A stretch of 64,000 nucleotides of DNA from Acanthochlamys bracteata (Eukaryota; Streptophyta; Magnoliopsida; Pandanales; Velloziaceae), in NCBI GenBank assembly GCA_019914995.1, contig CM034139.1:6922461-6986460 (forward strand), in the 5' to 3' direction. Positions 12,171 through 24,164 of the stretch are shown one piece after another (the first letter of the stretch is position 1; every line of letters starts with the position of its first letter). A program made the translations under genes and the position numbers. The notes beneath the pieces are model-generated. The model was not told where the DNA came from, made no database searches, and saw nothing but the letters and a program-made list of their open reading frames with translations.

Positions 12171-12986
12171 GAAGACCCAATGCCTCTTCTTCTTTTGTTT
12201 AGCTAGCAGATAGCAATGCTTTGCTTGTGCTTGGAAACATAACATTAAAATCTTCTACTTTCTTCCCGTTCAACCGAGCACGAAGCACGAGGCAGACTGA
12301 AAAAGCGTTGCTCTGTTGCTGGTGTTTGTTCTTGCAATAAAGTGAAATGACAAAGCAACCAATAGTGACATGAATCAGACAGATAAAAAGGATTTAGAAA
12401 TGAGATTATTAAGAAAGAAAGTAAAAATTAATATGAATGTGGATACAAAGATAAGTGAAAGATAATTATTTATAAAATCGGTTTTGAATTTATAATAAAA
12501 ATTTGACCGCGGTTGAATAAAAGATGAATGAGTGAATACTAAAAATAAATATAATAACAAATTCAAATAGTTTTTAGTTATAGTAATTTATTTTAATTTA
12601 ATATATATCAAATTATATAATTTTAAAATTATTTTTACTAAAGTTTAGATTAATTTTGTATTACTCTAATATAAAATTTATATTAAATATAGCTTAATTA
12701 GGTATTTAATATAAAAATTAATAATATATTATAAAATTTAAAAAGTACGTGAAATTAAAAATACATTTATAAATTATAAATCTTAAAATTACGACAAGTG
12801 ATAATTTTTTTTAATTTTAAATTAATTAAAATTAAACAAAAAAAGCATAATAATTAAAATAATTAAAATCTTATCTTTATCTTCCTTACACTCCAATATA
12901 ATATATATAGTGTAAACCTTTAACCCCAAAACAATATTTAAACTGTTTTACTTTTCTCGTCTTATAAAATTGTCAAATATAATAAG
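12171..12986. other. Upstream region of the GH17 gene and AT-rich spacer
   Basis: 12171-12350 is the likely leader and promoter of the GH17 gene. From about 12360 to 12986 the sequence is over 75% A/T by eye with no coding signal. It probably consists of decayed foldback elements. Confidence 0.3.
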
Positions 12987-13208
12987 ACGCGTTTAAAATA
13001 TTTTTAAAAAAATTATTTAAATACAGAAATATATGTTTATTTTTTAATTTAAAATTGATAAAAATAAATAATAAGAAATATTATTATGTAAAACTTTTTA
13101 TATTTTAAATATTTTTATATAAAATTTTAAATATTTATTAAAATACATTAAAAAATAAAAACTAAAATTTAAAAAATTATTTTTCTGAAATAAAACTTAA
13201 AACGCCCC
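12987..13208. repeat. AT-rich foldback element, family A
   Basis: Bounded by GACGCGTTTAAAATATT and ACTTAAAACGCCCC. The interior carries the family block TATTATGTAAAACTTTTTAT. Confidence 0.45.
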
Positions 13209-13746
13209 TTCATAATTTACTTTCAGATTCAGTCGTCGCGAACCAAACAGGGTCATATTTTATGAAGCGAAGAAAACAAACGAAAGCATAAGGTCAAACA
13301 CTTCATTATAACGAAAAACATGGAAAGAAAAACTAGAAAGAAGATGAGTGGCATACGTAGGCATTCATTTTAGTTTTTTGTAATACATTTCTATAACATT
13401 TTCATTAAACAAATTTTAAAAAATTATACATTATAAAAATAATCTATATACTATCTTATTAGTAAAAAACCAAACTTTATTTAAAAATCCAACTAAAAAT
13501 TCAGAAATAAAATTTTATTTAAGCAATTTCAAACGACCCAGAGATTAATGGAAAATATAAATGAAGCAAAAGACGGTAAACATAATTGCAGGACATGGAA
13601 AAATCTTCTTGTTCGACAGCTTTAGTTCTCTGCAATGACAAGAAAATACAACTCCCAACAACTCTCTCTGTTTTTCTCTCTTCCTCACTCTTCACTTAAA
13701 GCTATGTACATAGCCTGTGCTCTCAGTTAGCTTGCTCATTTCAAAG

Positions 13747-16700
13747 CTAACAAGCACGGATCTCTGGGAGTCGGATGGTTACCGATGTACAGCTGCCAGC
13801 AGAGACCTTCAATGCCCAAAAGAGGCAAGAGAGCTTAGTGATCATAGGCCTCGCTTTAACAAGCCTCTTAGAACAAATACTCAGATCGTTATAAGCATCC
13901 TCACTACTGCTATAGCCTTCAAGATCTGCTTCAGTGATAAATACTTCGTCTCCGATTGGGTACGATAATAAAGCTCGAGTCTTGATGAATGGAGACCCCA
14001 ACTTCCGGTTACTATATTCTTGAACAGCCTGATCACATGTAAGGCAGAAGTAGAGCACAACTAAAATTTGACAGTGAAACAACTTTGCTGCTCACATGAA
14101 CTAGGCAAAGCAATTACTTTAGACGTCATATTCGCTTCTTAGTAGAATCTCATCCAAAAAAGTTGCAAATTAATTTTTTTAAAACATGAAAGGCTTACAC
14201 AACGTACCCGCCACTGTGAGGGGGCCAATAGCACTCGAGGTCTTATAGAGCGCACATAATCCAATGCATCTTCCGGAGTCATGTTCCTATATTTTACCTG
14301 TGCCATTCCAAGAAAGGGAACAAAGGGCCTTCAGAAAAGCAGGAAACTATGCCGATTTTCATTATTAGATATGCAATTTCCGATATAGTTTGCAAGATGT
14401 TTAGACCAGATAGCATAGGACGATAGTAGTGCTGCGCCCTCTCCCAGCTTTACAGTGGACATATGTAGACCTCCCAGAAGAGGCATTTCCTATATCAAAA
14501 TTTATTTAACAGCAGTAGTTAGCTAACTCATCTGTGCAAGCAACATGATAAATAAAAGTCCTACTTGAGTTATTATTAGTAGTTATCATGGAGATAGAGA
14601 TCACAAATCAAACACAATTATCAAGTTGGGAAAAGGTGGAAGCAGGCTAGTATTGAGACAACAAAAATATACAGCAAACTTTCAAGACTAACTGCCCTTT
14701 TCAAAGAAACTGGTCATCAACCTTAAGATGAAGAAAAGGAAAAGACCTTGCAAATTTTAGAAGCTTGAATTGTGGAATAGACCACAAAGGGTGATGTTAG
14801 AGATATTACTTTTAATTGATCTAGCTCATCGACGCTGAATTTTAAGTATAGCAGACAAGTGGTATAGTTGAGTCCTCCTCAGTTTTCACATAAGTGGAGA
14901 GGGAAAAAGCTAATTCTGGAATTAGATAATACTTGTCACCAAGGAACTAACACAGCACTCCTATGCACAACAAACTCGAAAACTTGTGCATATAGATTTC
15001 AAAAAATGCATCAAAAGAACATATCTCCATGAGCTCCAGAATGAAACTGAACAGTCATATCAAACTGAAGTAGAAAGTAATCAAGGTACATAATCTTCTA
15101 GATGATAAAGTTGGATTTGGAGTATTCTCAGTGCGACACATGTCATTTTCAATTTTTTTTCAAGTTTCACAAATTTAAAATATATATACATAATTTTAGA
15201 ACATATGGTCTGCTACATAGCTAAACAGCAATTTTTTTGAATGACTCTACAATATCATATTACTAACTAATATAGTAAAATTTTTCTAAGTTAGAATAAT
15301 TCAGATAACCCGTGCCAACATGCGGGGTTATTGCTAGTTTCTAGCATGAAAGTAAAAACAGCAAGATAAACATTTAGTTACTACCACAGATAACAACATC
15401 AATCATAAAATAGGACATATTCCACTTACTATGAATGAAGTCAACAGCATGACAGATGTCTTCTGATGAAGGTGCAAAAAGGTAATCCCTGGTGGGGATG
15501 ACTAAGTGATCAATTCCATAAGCCTAAATAAGAGAAAAATATTTAATATAAATTAAAGTGAGTTGAAAAGTAAAACACATTACAAATATGCCAAGTATGA
15601 TGCCAACATAAAAAAACAGACGAGTATTTATCTCTATTTACCATACAGCAACATTTTGAAATGAAATATATTTTGAGTATAAAGTGTCAGGCTTATTATG
15701 TATTTTTTCAGGATTTGAAATCCAAGCAACTCGCAAACGACTTAATGAATTGTTGACTAGTCTGACACAGTCCAAGATATTCCTTTGTAGGTCCTTTTGG
15801 CAGCCACCCAGAGATTTTTCCCATTATTTTTTGCTGTTAAGAATCGTGAGGGTGGTTCATAATGTGAAATGGGCAGAAAATATCATCATTTTCTTCTATC
15901 ATCTTATAGAGCTCCCTATCATGAAGCAATATGCCAAATTACAAGTCAATCAGCTAAAACTAAATATTGATATGACTTCTACAGGCAAGTGTCACCTTGT
16001 CTTTCGTGATATATATGGAAATCAACTCAAAGAGTAAAATGCATAATATGTCTGAGAGTGCTCAGGAGCACCTACCGCGTACAGAGAAGTTGGTACCAAA
16101 GTCTCGTACGGCTCATTTAGTGTCACAACTCCCTGGACGCCAAGTTCCCGGAGATGAGGGACATCCTTGGGGAAAGGAACTGCCCCCAACAAAAGACACT
16201 ACATTTTTTTGGATGGAGAAACCAATTTAGTAAATAATTCGCTGCAAAAACACCACTACATGGAAGAAAAGGTATAACGGTAACACATAGAAAACCTCCA
16301 TAAACTATGAATGAAACTTAAGAACAAGAAATAAATCCCTACTTTCTGAAGAGCATGACAAAAAAAGCAAGTGATTTACTTAACTATCTTCAAGAATGTA
16401 AAAGAAACTTAGCAAATATGAAACAGCCAACATAAGGAAATTTACTAAAGCGAATCATAAAGACGACTATTCAGACTCCATGGGACCACTAACAAGAAGT
16501 TATAAAAATTAGCATTTACAATTTTAAAAATGTAATGTGAGCACTAATCACAGCTACAACAGAATAACTGAAAAAGGTCACACGTACCAACTTTACAGGC
16601 AAGATGAGCTAGCAGGAAGAGCAACTACTACACGTGTGTACACGTGTAATGTGCGTGTGAATGAGAGAGTACGTAACAACTTAACATGGAAGGGATTAGA

Positions 16701-17447
16701 TGAACATAAATACAGTAATGATGCAGGATATTCTTGCCCTATAATATGAAAACAGATGCTGACACGCACGGTATCTCAAAAGAAGCCTGACTTAGAGAAC
16801 TACAGACTAACCAATGTTCACCAGAGGAACAGATAGACAATAAGAAAGGACAACATGAAAACACAGGTAGAGGATCCATACACTCTTAAAGTTGAATATT
16901 TTTATCCTCATAGAGGAAATTCATAAGCATCTGAGATGCTAAAAACACGTTCGTTGATCAATGGAATGTACTGCATGCATGTACTAGAACTACTTTAATG
17001 ATCAATGATCCGGACCAAAACTGACCTTTTACCAAATACAGAAATATTCTCGCTTCTTTCATCAAATCATCCAATCATGAGAAAAAGACTATTCAAAACT
17101 AAGAAACATCAAGACGTCCAAATTAAGCAATGAATTTGCTATAAATCTTTTACTTCAAGTAGATAATCATTTAATTCATTTCTTCAAGCGACAAGTAAAT
17201 TAACATAATGGACAAAGATTTAAAAGCAAAAATAAAAAACAAACAAGTAGATTAAAATTAAATCGAATACCTCATCAACCTTATCCCACCAGTGGAACGC
17301 AGGCTGGATCTTGTTGCGGAAGACGTTATACAGAAGCGTAGGATAGAACAAAATTCTAGCACCAGCTCCAACAATCGCAAGCTTCGCCTTCAGCAGAACG
17401 ATCTCTCGCTCCTGCGATTCATCCCCATCGAGCTCAACAATCCTCAT
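13747..17447 (-). CDS. PTPMT1: PTPMT1-like dual-specificity phosphatase, 6 exons, 282 residues
   Basis: Exons: 17447-17271, 16198-16076, 15523-15430, 14489-14407, 14297-14208 and 14028-13747, all GT-AG. The N-terminal block GARILFYPTLLYNV and the block GAVPFPKDVPHLRELGV are typical of plant PTPMT1/PFA-type phosphatases. The catalytic loop HCKAGRGRS gives the HCX5R motif (His143, Cys144, Arg150). Asp113 in IPTRDYLF is the likely general acid. Homologues dephosphorylate phosphatidylglycerophosphate in cardiolipin and PG synthesis in mitochondria. Substrate here is inferred from the family. The last exon (94 codons) holds the variable tail with EVFITEADLEGYSS. The introns are large and hold no other gene I could see. 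The A|GA split codon at exon 3/4 gives Arg where Glu is usual. Confidence 0.93.
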
Positions 17448-18380
17448 CCCCCAAAAAAATCAAAATATTACCAAAATACCAAGATAAATTAATCAACCCC
17501 AAACTTTTTCAAAACCAGAAACACCCGTCGATCTCTCTCTAGATCCAACAACCTCTGAATTCCCAACAATGAAACAACAATCTACTTCTACAACGAATCA
17601 TCAGCATTGAATTGAAACAGAAATCCGTAGCATAAATTCAGAAAAAAAGATGTAGGGGAATCTCTCGATGGCGGGGTTCACACTCTTGGCGTTTGTTGTG
17701 GTGGCAAATGAAAGAAAGGCCACTCCCGCAGCACGCATATTCGCGTTGCTGCATAAATTTTAATTATCCGGAACAATTTAACGTATCCGGAAACGCTGCT
17801 TATTTTAAATAGCAAACTGTTGAGTTAACGAGTATAACAATAATAGATCACGATAACTAAAATGTTCGAATAGACTACTTACCTTATCAGCCACGATGTC
17901 AACCGCCACGTCACGTGACGTGAGCGAGATCCAATCGCGACGGTTGAGATCAGCAACGTCACTACATGTCTCTATAACTGTTGGCTATGTTTCCTGTTTG
18001 GTAGAAAGAAAAATTCAGCAAATCGATGGATATAAAGGTGGACGAGTGTGACGTAGGGTTGAGGAGACCAAGCCAAACTAGTCTGGACTGATTTGGATCT
18101 GATTCCAAATTAAACTGTGGTCGGTGGTGGAGAGCTCGATTGGATTGATTTTGAAATTTTTGAAAGACGTGGAGATACTGTTATTAATAGATGCAGGATT
18201 ACGGAAGGATATGCTTTTTAATTTTTTATACAGTGAGGAGATTGGATTCATTTCACAAATTTATGCTACCCTTTTTTTCTTATCTGCTGAAGTTGACCGA
18301 TTGTAACATATTATGAAATACAATACAATGACGGGACATATTAAACCGTGCAATAATTGAATGAAGGTATCCGATGACTA
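17448..18380. other. Leader/promoter of the phosphatase gene and spacer
   Basis: 17448-17700 is the presumed leader (pyrimidine- and A-rich). The rest up to 18380 has no supported gene; a 60-codon ORF at 18124-18306 shows no motif. Confidence 0.3.
17907..17922. promoter_or_regulatory. 16-bp perfect palindrome of overlapping ACGT elements
   Basis: CACGTCACGTGACGTG is a perfect palindrome holding a central G-box (CACGTG) flanked by two more ACGT cores. It lies 460 bp upstream of the phosphatase ATG (17447). ACGT/G-box sites bind plant bZIP factors, often in ABA or stress responses. Confidence 0.55.
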
Positions 18381-18617
18381 TGTGTTTCAAATACATAGGT
18401 ATTTAAAACACTAAATTTGTAAAATTAAAATTCAGTGAAAAAAATTCAGAATAATATTTAAAATAAGTGAAATGAAGTGAAATTTGAAATTAAAATTCAA
18501 TAAAAGTAAAATTAGATATGAAAATAAAGTAAAGTTCTGAATACCAATTAAAATATATAAAGTCGCCGAATTTAAAATCTAAAAGTAACAAGTGAAATTC
18601 TATGTGTTCGAAACAAA
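18381..18617. repeat. MITE-like element related to family B
   Basis: Ends TGTGTTTCAAATACAT on the left and TGTGTTCGAAACAAAC on the right, resembling the terminal repeats of the element at 21187-21481. The AT-rich interior repeats AAATTAAAATTCA-type blocks. Confidence 0.4.
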
Positions 18618-18619
18618 CT

Positions 18620-18858
18620 CTAAAAGTGTTTGAAGTGATTATGAAAATTTTTTAAATAAACAATATTATTGTCTTATTTATAAATGTTTTTATTTTAAAA
18701 ATTAATAATATTAATTAATAATATAATTTTATAATGTAAAATTTTTATATATTTTTAAAATTTGTAAAATAAATTTTATAAAATTTTATAAATTTATTAA
18801 AATATGTAAAATTAAAAAATTAGTGAGTGTTTTTTTTATAAGCTCTCTCGAACGCACC
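18620..18858. repeat. AT-rich foldback element, family A
   Basis: Begins AAAGTGTTTGAAGTGATT and ends CTCTCTCGAACGCACC. The interior contains ATAATGTAAAATTTTTATAT and AAATAAATTTTATAAAATTT, the best match to the family A core. Confidence 0.5.
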
Positions 18859-18990
18859 AAGATTATCGACAGCCTATATGGAGGAGTCTACTAATTATTA
18901 TTTAGAATTTGCTAATATGAAAAGTAAAGGAGCTGTTTAGCAAACAAATTGTAAACGACCTTTCTGCAAACTAATGATTCTTTTTCTTAG

Positions 18991-19959
18991 AGATAGCAAT
19001 TTTTTATCCTGACTCGCGAACTAGATTAAAAAATTATCTGAAAAAATTAGATTCGGATTAAATTCAAAATTGACTCGAAATTTTAATAATTTCATATAGA
19101 GTTCGGGTTGACTTATTTAGCCCGTATAATTATTTATTATAATATATATTATTTAATAATTATAAAATATTTTTAAAAATAACATAATATTTGAATTGAA
19201 TTTGTATATATATGGGATATAATAGATACACACTATATGTTATATGCACTCTATTGATTTCTTCGGTTATATTTGGTCGGAGAAATTTTTAAATCCGATC
19301 TTCATCGTTGAATATGTAGAATTATGAGTTGAAAATATGTTTATAAAATTTTAGTTTAATCGGACCACAAATCGACCTCTATCCGGCCACTTGATCAAAA
19401 TGACTTAAAAACTAAAATTATATGTTTTGTTAATTTTTACTATTTGAGTCATCTTAATCAAGTTGCCGGATAGAAATCAATGTATGGTACGATTGAAGTG
19501 AAATTTTGTAAGCATATTTACAATGCATAGTTCTATTTATCCAACAATAAAAATCAAATTTGGATGTCTCTCCGGCCAAATATGATCGAAAAAACTGATG
19601 AAGTGCATATAGCACATAGAGTACATATATCTTATCACTATATATATATAAACTTATCATAATTAAACTAATTTTTACTTTTTATAAATTTTATCAAATT
19701 AATAATTTTTCATTTTAAATTTATCATAATTAATAAATTGTATATATTATTGTTAGAAATAATATTTATAATTTTTATACTAATAAATTTTATTATTAAA
19801 TAGGTCGATCAAAATTTGATCCGATTATTAAATAGATTATATTAGAGTTAATATTTTTTATCCATATAAATAAATAAATTGAGTTAAAATTAAAAAAATT
19901 TAATCCGATTGTTATATAAATCGATCTAGAATCGATTCAGGAATCAGAATTGTCACCCT
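18991..19959. mobile_element. Putative TIR element with a nested foldback
   Basis: The left end (AGATAGCAATTTTTTATCCT, then GACTCGCGAACTAGAT) and the reverse complement of the right end (AGGGTGACAATTCTGATTCC, then TGAATCGATTCTAGAT) are clearly related over about 36 bp. The ends therefore look like terminal inverted repeats. The interior is AT-rich, non-coding, and interrupted by the foldback at 19206-19650. Superfamily unknown. Confidence 0.4.
19206..19650. repeat. Long near-palindrome (two ~200-bp arms, ~45-bp loop)
   Basis: The left arm (about 19206-19402) and the reverse complement of the right arm (about 19448-19650) match along their length. Paired blocks include TTATATGCACTCTA with CTATATGCACTTCA, TATTTGGTCGGAGA with TATTTGGCCGGAGA, and CTCTATCCGGCCACTTGAT with TTCTATCCGGCAACTTGAT. 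There is no coding potential. It could be a foldback transposon or a source of hairpin RNA. Confidence 0.6.
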
Positions 19960-20194
19960 ACTTATTCTTACATTTTCAGATAACTGATAAGCTATTAGAA
20001 CTTCCAGACCGCTAATAAAGAAGAGTAGTGGGCAACCCTTGCGAAATGTGATTCCAAGGTTTGACACATTCACTCCACTAATAATAATATTACATTTTAC
20101 CAACCCAATATATTGAAAATCGATATTAGAAAAGTAAAGGGTCTTTTTTGCGAGAGCTAATGGAAAAGTTTTGTATATATACACGGACTGCTGA

Positions 20195-20455
20195 ATGGGT
20201 GCCGAAACTTTCTAAAAAAACAGTTTTTCCAATTTTATAATTTATATTTTTAATATATTTTTAAAAATATTTTAAAAATTTATTTAAAATTCTACAGTAT
20301 AAAAAGAATTTATGAAATAAATTTTTTTATAAAAAATTATCACTTATTTTTATTATTTTTTGAAGTTAAAAAATATAAAGTTTATTTTTTAAAAAATAAA
20401 AATATTTTTCATCAAAACAAATTTATTTTAAGAATACTTCTAAACACTCTTAAGT
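20195..20455. repeat. AT-rich foldback element, family A (eroded)
   Basis: A/T-rich with the blocks TTTTTAATATATTTTTAAAA and TTTATTTAAAATTCTACAGT. Ends AGAATACTTCTAAACACTC, an eroded reverse copy of the family A start. Confidence 0.35.
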
Positions 20456-20519
20456 AAATAGAGAAAGCGAGGGTCCATTTTGCGAGAAGCTGATTTAATG
20501 TGTTTGCATATAAGTACTA

Positions 20520-20760
20520 CTAAACTATTAGACTGAAAGTGATATTAAAAATCTTTTTAAGATAAAAAGTATTTGTATTTTGATTTAAAAAATAAAAATA
20601 CGTAATAAAAAATCTTACCATGTAAATTCTTTTATATATTTTTTAAATTTAAAATAAATTTTATAAAATATTATAAAAATTTATTAAAAAATATAATATT
20701 AAAAATTAAATAGTTATTTTTTTGAAATGCATTGCGAAATGCACTTTTTAATCTTATTCG
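20520..20760. repeat. AT-rich foldback element, family A (eroded)
   Basis: Contains ACCATGTAAATTCTTTTATA and AAAATAAATTTTATAAAATA in family order. The ends (AAAGTGATATT ... AAATGCACTTTTTAA) are only weakly inverted. Confidence 0.4.
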
Positions 20761-21186
20761 AATGTATGGACCCCTAAATATCTAAACTAATAATAGAGAA
20801 ATAGAGAGGCAATTTACAAAACGGTGATTCGCAGTCGCAGATTCTACATTTCATTCCACTAATTATTTTATCAGCATTTATGACCCTTCTATATAAAAAA
20901 TGAAGAAAGGATTTATTTTTCAAAAGCTATTTATATATTTGCAGGTTCATGCAAATAATCAAATTTTATAATTTATGGTTCCCAGTTTGTTAAAGTAATA
21001 TTATAAAATAATGAGTCAACTTTTAGCTAACTTATAGTTTCTTCATATTGATTTCACTAATACTCTTATTAGAATTTAGGAACTCTCATAACAGAAATAC
21101 CAGACGTCTGTTGTGCAAAGAAGTGATTCATAGATTTTGCATCTTTACAATAGTAACAATATTATGATGATTTCTCGACGTATTTA

Positions 21187-21481
21187 GGGCGTGTTTCAAA
21201 TAGCCATAATTTTACTTTTTTCTACAAGATTTTGAGTTCTAACATTTCATATATTTTAATTACACAAGGAACTCAGAACTCCACCTCTATATACGGAATT
21301 TTGGTTTCAATTTTATTATTTATACACTTTTTAATACACTCATATCTTTTAATTTTCAACATATTTCCAAAAACTATTGAAACACAAATACTAAACTCCA
21401 CTTTCACACTATTTTTCAAAAAATATTACTTTCTATTTTTTACTTTCACGAACCTCAATTACGGGCATTTGAAACACGCCC
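21187..21481. mobile_element. MITE with 19-bp terminal inverted repeats and TTA duplication, family B
   Basis: A 295-bp element. The left end GGGCGTGTTTCAAATAGCC and the right end GGGCATTTGAAACACGCCC are inverted repeats with two mismatches. It is flanked by TTA on both sides (21184-21186 and 21482-21484). A 3-bp TTA duplication is the mark of PIF/Harbinger (Tourist-type) insertion. The interior ORF has no transposase features, so it is non-autonomous. Confidence 0.7.
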
Positions 21482-21554
21482 TTACCAAAAGTGATAATAT
21501 GAAACTAATGGACCTAGTTGTGATATGCTAATTCACAAGTTTTTCATATACATC

Positions 21555-23803
21555 CCACTACTAATGTTCTTTTGCAAAGGCAGCAGCGACTTGTGGAGCG
21601 GAATACGGATGTCGAAGGGCGATAAAATGAGCATATTTTGTGAGGCGATCCACAACAACTAAGATAACATCACGATCCTCGGACGATGGTAGCCCTTCGA
21701 TGAAATCCATAGAAATATCCGACCAAACAGCACTTGGGATTGGCAAGGATTGTAGCAACCCTGCTGGTCGGAGGCTTTCAGTTTTAGCTCGTGCGCAAGT
21801 GTTGCAGTTGTTGATGTAACGAAGAACATCTTTAGAGAGCCCGGGCCAATAAAACTGTTGGGAGATACGTTTGTAAGTACGAAAATGGTCACCGTGGCCT
21901 CCAAATGCAGAATCATGAGCATCCAACAACAGCTGGTGGCGAAGAGACTGATGTGGTGGAACCTAAATGCATCTTTTGTACAATAAAAAACCATATTTAG
22001 TGGATAGTATAGGGTGCGTACCAATGGAAGCTTGCTGGAAAAGACTTGTGGAGTGAGCGTCGGCCTGTTGAGCTAGTTGCAAGTCATCCCAAAATGGAGA
22101 ATAGAGAGTTGATATTGCAGCGCATATAGCTTCGAGCATCTCGATAGCTCGTCAGCTACCACATTTTCATGGCCAGCGCGATAAACGATTTGGTAGTTGA
22201 AGCCCATCAACTTAATTAGCCATTTGTGTTGTGCTGGTGAATGTAAGCGTTGTTCTAATAAGTATTTAAGACTGAGGTGATCAGTCTTAATGATAAAACG
22301 GTTTCCGAGCAAGTAGGGGCGCCACTTCTGGACAGTAAGAACTAAAACTAGCAACTCTTTGTTATAGGTAGACTTAGCCGCTGCTGTGGGGGACAGTGTC
22401 TTACTGAAGAAGGCAATGGGTTTATCATTCTAGGATAACACCGCACCTAAACCTCTATTAGAGGCATCAGTTTCTACTGTAAAAGGCTTGGAAAAATCTG
22501 GTGCTGCCAACACTGGAGTGGAAGTCATGGCAAGTTTCAGTTGTTGAAATGCTGTCTCTGCCTCAGTGGACCAGTCAAAGGAATCCTTTTTTAGGAACAA
22601 TGTCAATGGGGCTGCGATATGCCTGTAGTTGCGAACGAATCTTCGATAATAGCCGGTAAGGCCTAAAAAGTCACGCAGCGCTGTTTGAGAAGTTGGAACC
22701 GGCCAATCCAGCATAGCTTGAATCTTAACAAGGTCAGCAGAGATGCCACCTTTAGAAACCAAATGTCTCAAATATTCTAACTGGTTGCAACCAAATTTAC
22801 ATTTGCCCATATTTGCATATAATTTGTGATCCTGCAAAACACAAAGAACTATGGCTAGATGCTGTAAATGATCCTGCCACGATGAGCTGTAGATGAGTAT
22901 ATCGTCAAAGAAGACAATGACAAACCGTCGTAGATACGGACGAAATACATCATTCATTAAGGCTTGGAAAGTAGCAGGAGCATTAGCTAAGCCAAAAGAC
23001 ATCACTAGAAATTCATAGTGGCCACCGTGAGTTCGGAAAGCTGTTGTGAGTGTCGGTTTTCTTCACGCGGATTTAATGGTAGCCAAAGTTCAAGTCAATT
23101 TTGGAGAAAATCTTCGCACCATGTAACTCGTCAATGACTGGGATTGGATATTTGTCGTTGATTGTAATAGAGTTTAGAGCACGATAATCGATATAGAAAC
23201 GCCAAGTGCCATCTTTTTTTTTGACAAGTAAAACAGGTGAAGAGAATGCAGAATTACTTGGTCTGATGATCCCTTGCTGAAGCATCTCCTGCATGGTGCG
23301 TTCGATTTCCGCTTTTTGAATGTGAGGGTAACGGTAAGGACGAACACTAGTAGGTGCTGCCCTAGGAAATAATGGTATGCCGTGGTCTAGAGAGCGCTAA
23401 GGTTGGAACCCGAGAATGAGTTTGAAGACCGAACTGTGTGCATCTAATAGTTGTTGCAGATCTCGAGGATGATGTGCCACTTGCTCCGTTTGTGGTGAGG
23501 CAACCATTAGGCGTATGGAGCATAAGGTTGATCCCTGCAGTAGGCTCGTCAATCTGGAAACACCTCCCTCACGAATTTCCTGAAGAACAAAGTTCTTTCC
23601 AAACAAGAAAAATTGCATATCTGATCTTTTCCAATTACAAACAACATCTCCTAAGCTCTCAAGCCATTGAATACCCAAAACTAAATTCATGCCTCCTAAC
23701 AAAAATGGGTATGCATCGACGTATAGTTGAGCACCTTGAATTATAAGAGGAATTTGTCTATACATTACCTCAATGGAAAGGGGTCTCCCATCCGCGAGTT
23801 ATC
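21555..23803 (-). mobile_element. Truncated, broken Ty3/gypsy pol fragment (PR-RT-RH-INT)
   Basis: Read on the minus strand: a protease-like stretch (about 23800-23397, MNLVLGIQWLESLG), reverse transcriptase (23294-22430, with FFDDILIYS as the catalytic box), RNase H (22354-22073) and the start of integrase (21929-21555, zinc-binding part then MDFIEGLPSSEDRD). The order PR-RT-RH-INT defines Ty3/gypsy, and the style fits chromoviruses. Frameshifts lie near 23070 and 23395, with further breaks between RT, RNase H and integrase. Neither end has an LTR; integrase stops inside its catalytic core. This is a dead fragment. Confidence 0.88.
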
Positions 23804-24164
23804 GAGTTAAATGCCCATTTGGCAAAATGCCCATTTCCATATTTTCATAGGGTCCGTCAGCTTTGCTTTATGGGCTTTAGTGGGCTTTATTACAATTATT
23901 TCTCAAATTGAAACTTCAAAGGTGGTTATCGTAGATTTGTGCCAAACTTATATTAAATTGACAAGTATCGATTTCGCGAATACGCCCTTGGATTTGTAAC
24001 TATTTGCAGAGCCACCCGTTTGTTTCTCTTTCTTCTTCTTCAGTTCTCGCGAGCAATAAAAACAAACCGTTTTGGTTCTTCACCGGCGCCGCTGCAGTTT
24101 TTGGCCGCGCTCGTTCGTCTCCATTATCTATCAGATCGTTCTCGTGTTCTAGAAGTTTTCGATA
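23804..24164 (+). promoter_or_regulatory. Promoter and leader of MPP-alpha
   Basis: A spacer of 361 bp between the gypsy fragment and the MPP-alpha ATG. It holds two closely spaced TGGGCTT motifs near 23870-23888 (site II-like). This is followed by a pyrimidine-rich leader from about 24010. No TATA box is obvious. Confidence 0.4.

Noticed and set aside
15697-16040. ORF 15684-16037 in the phosphatase intron
   Set aside because: Sits in an intron on the opposite strand and shows no family features or splice context.
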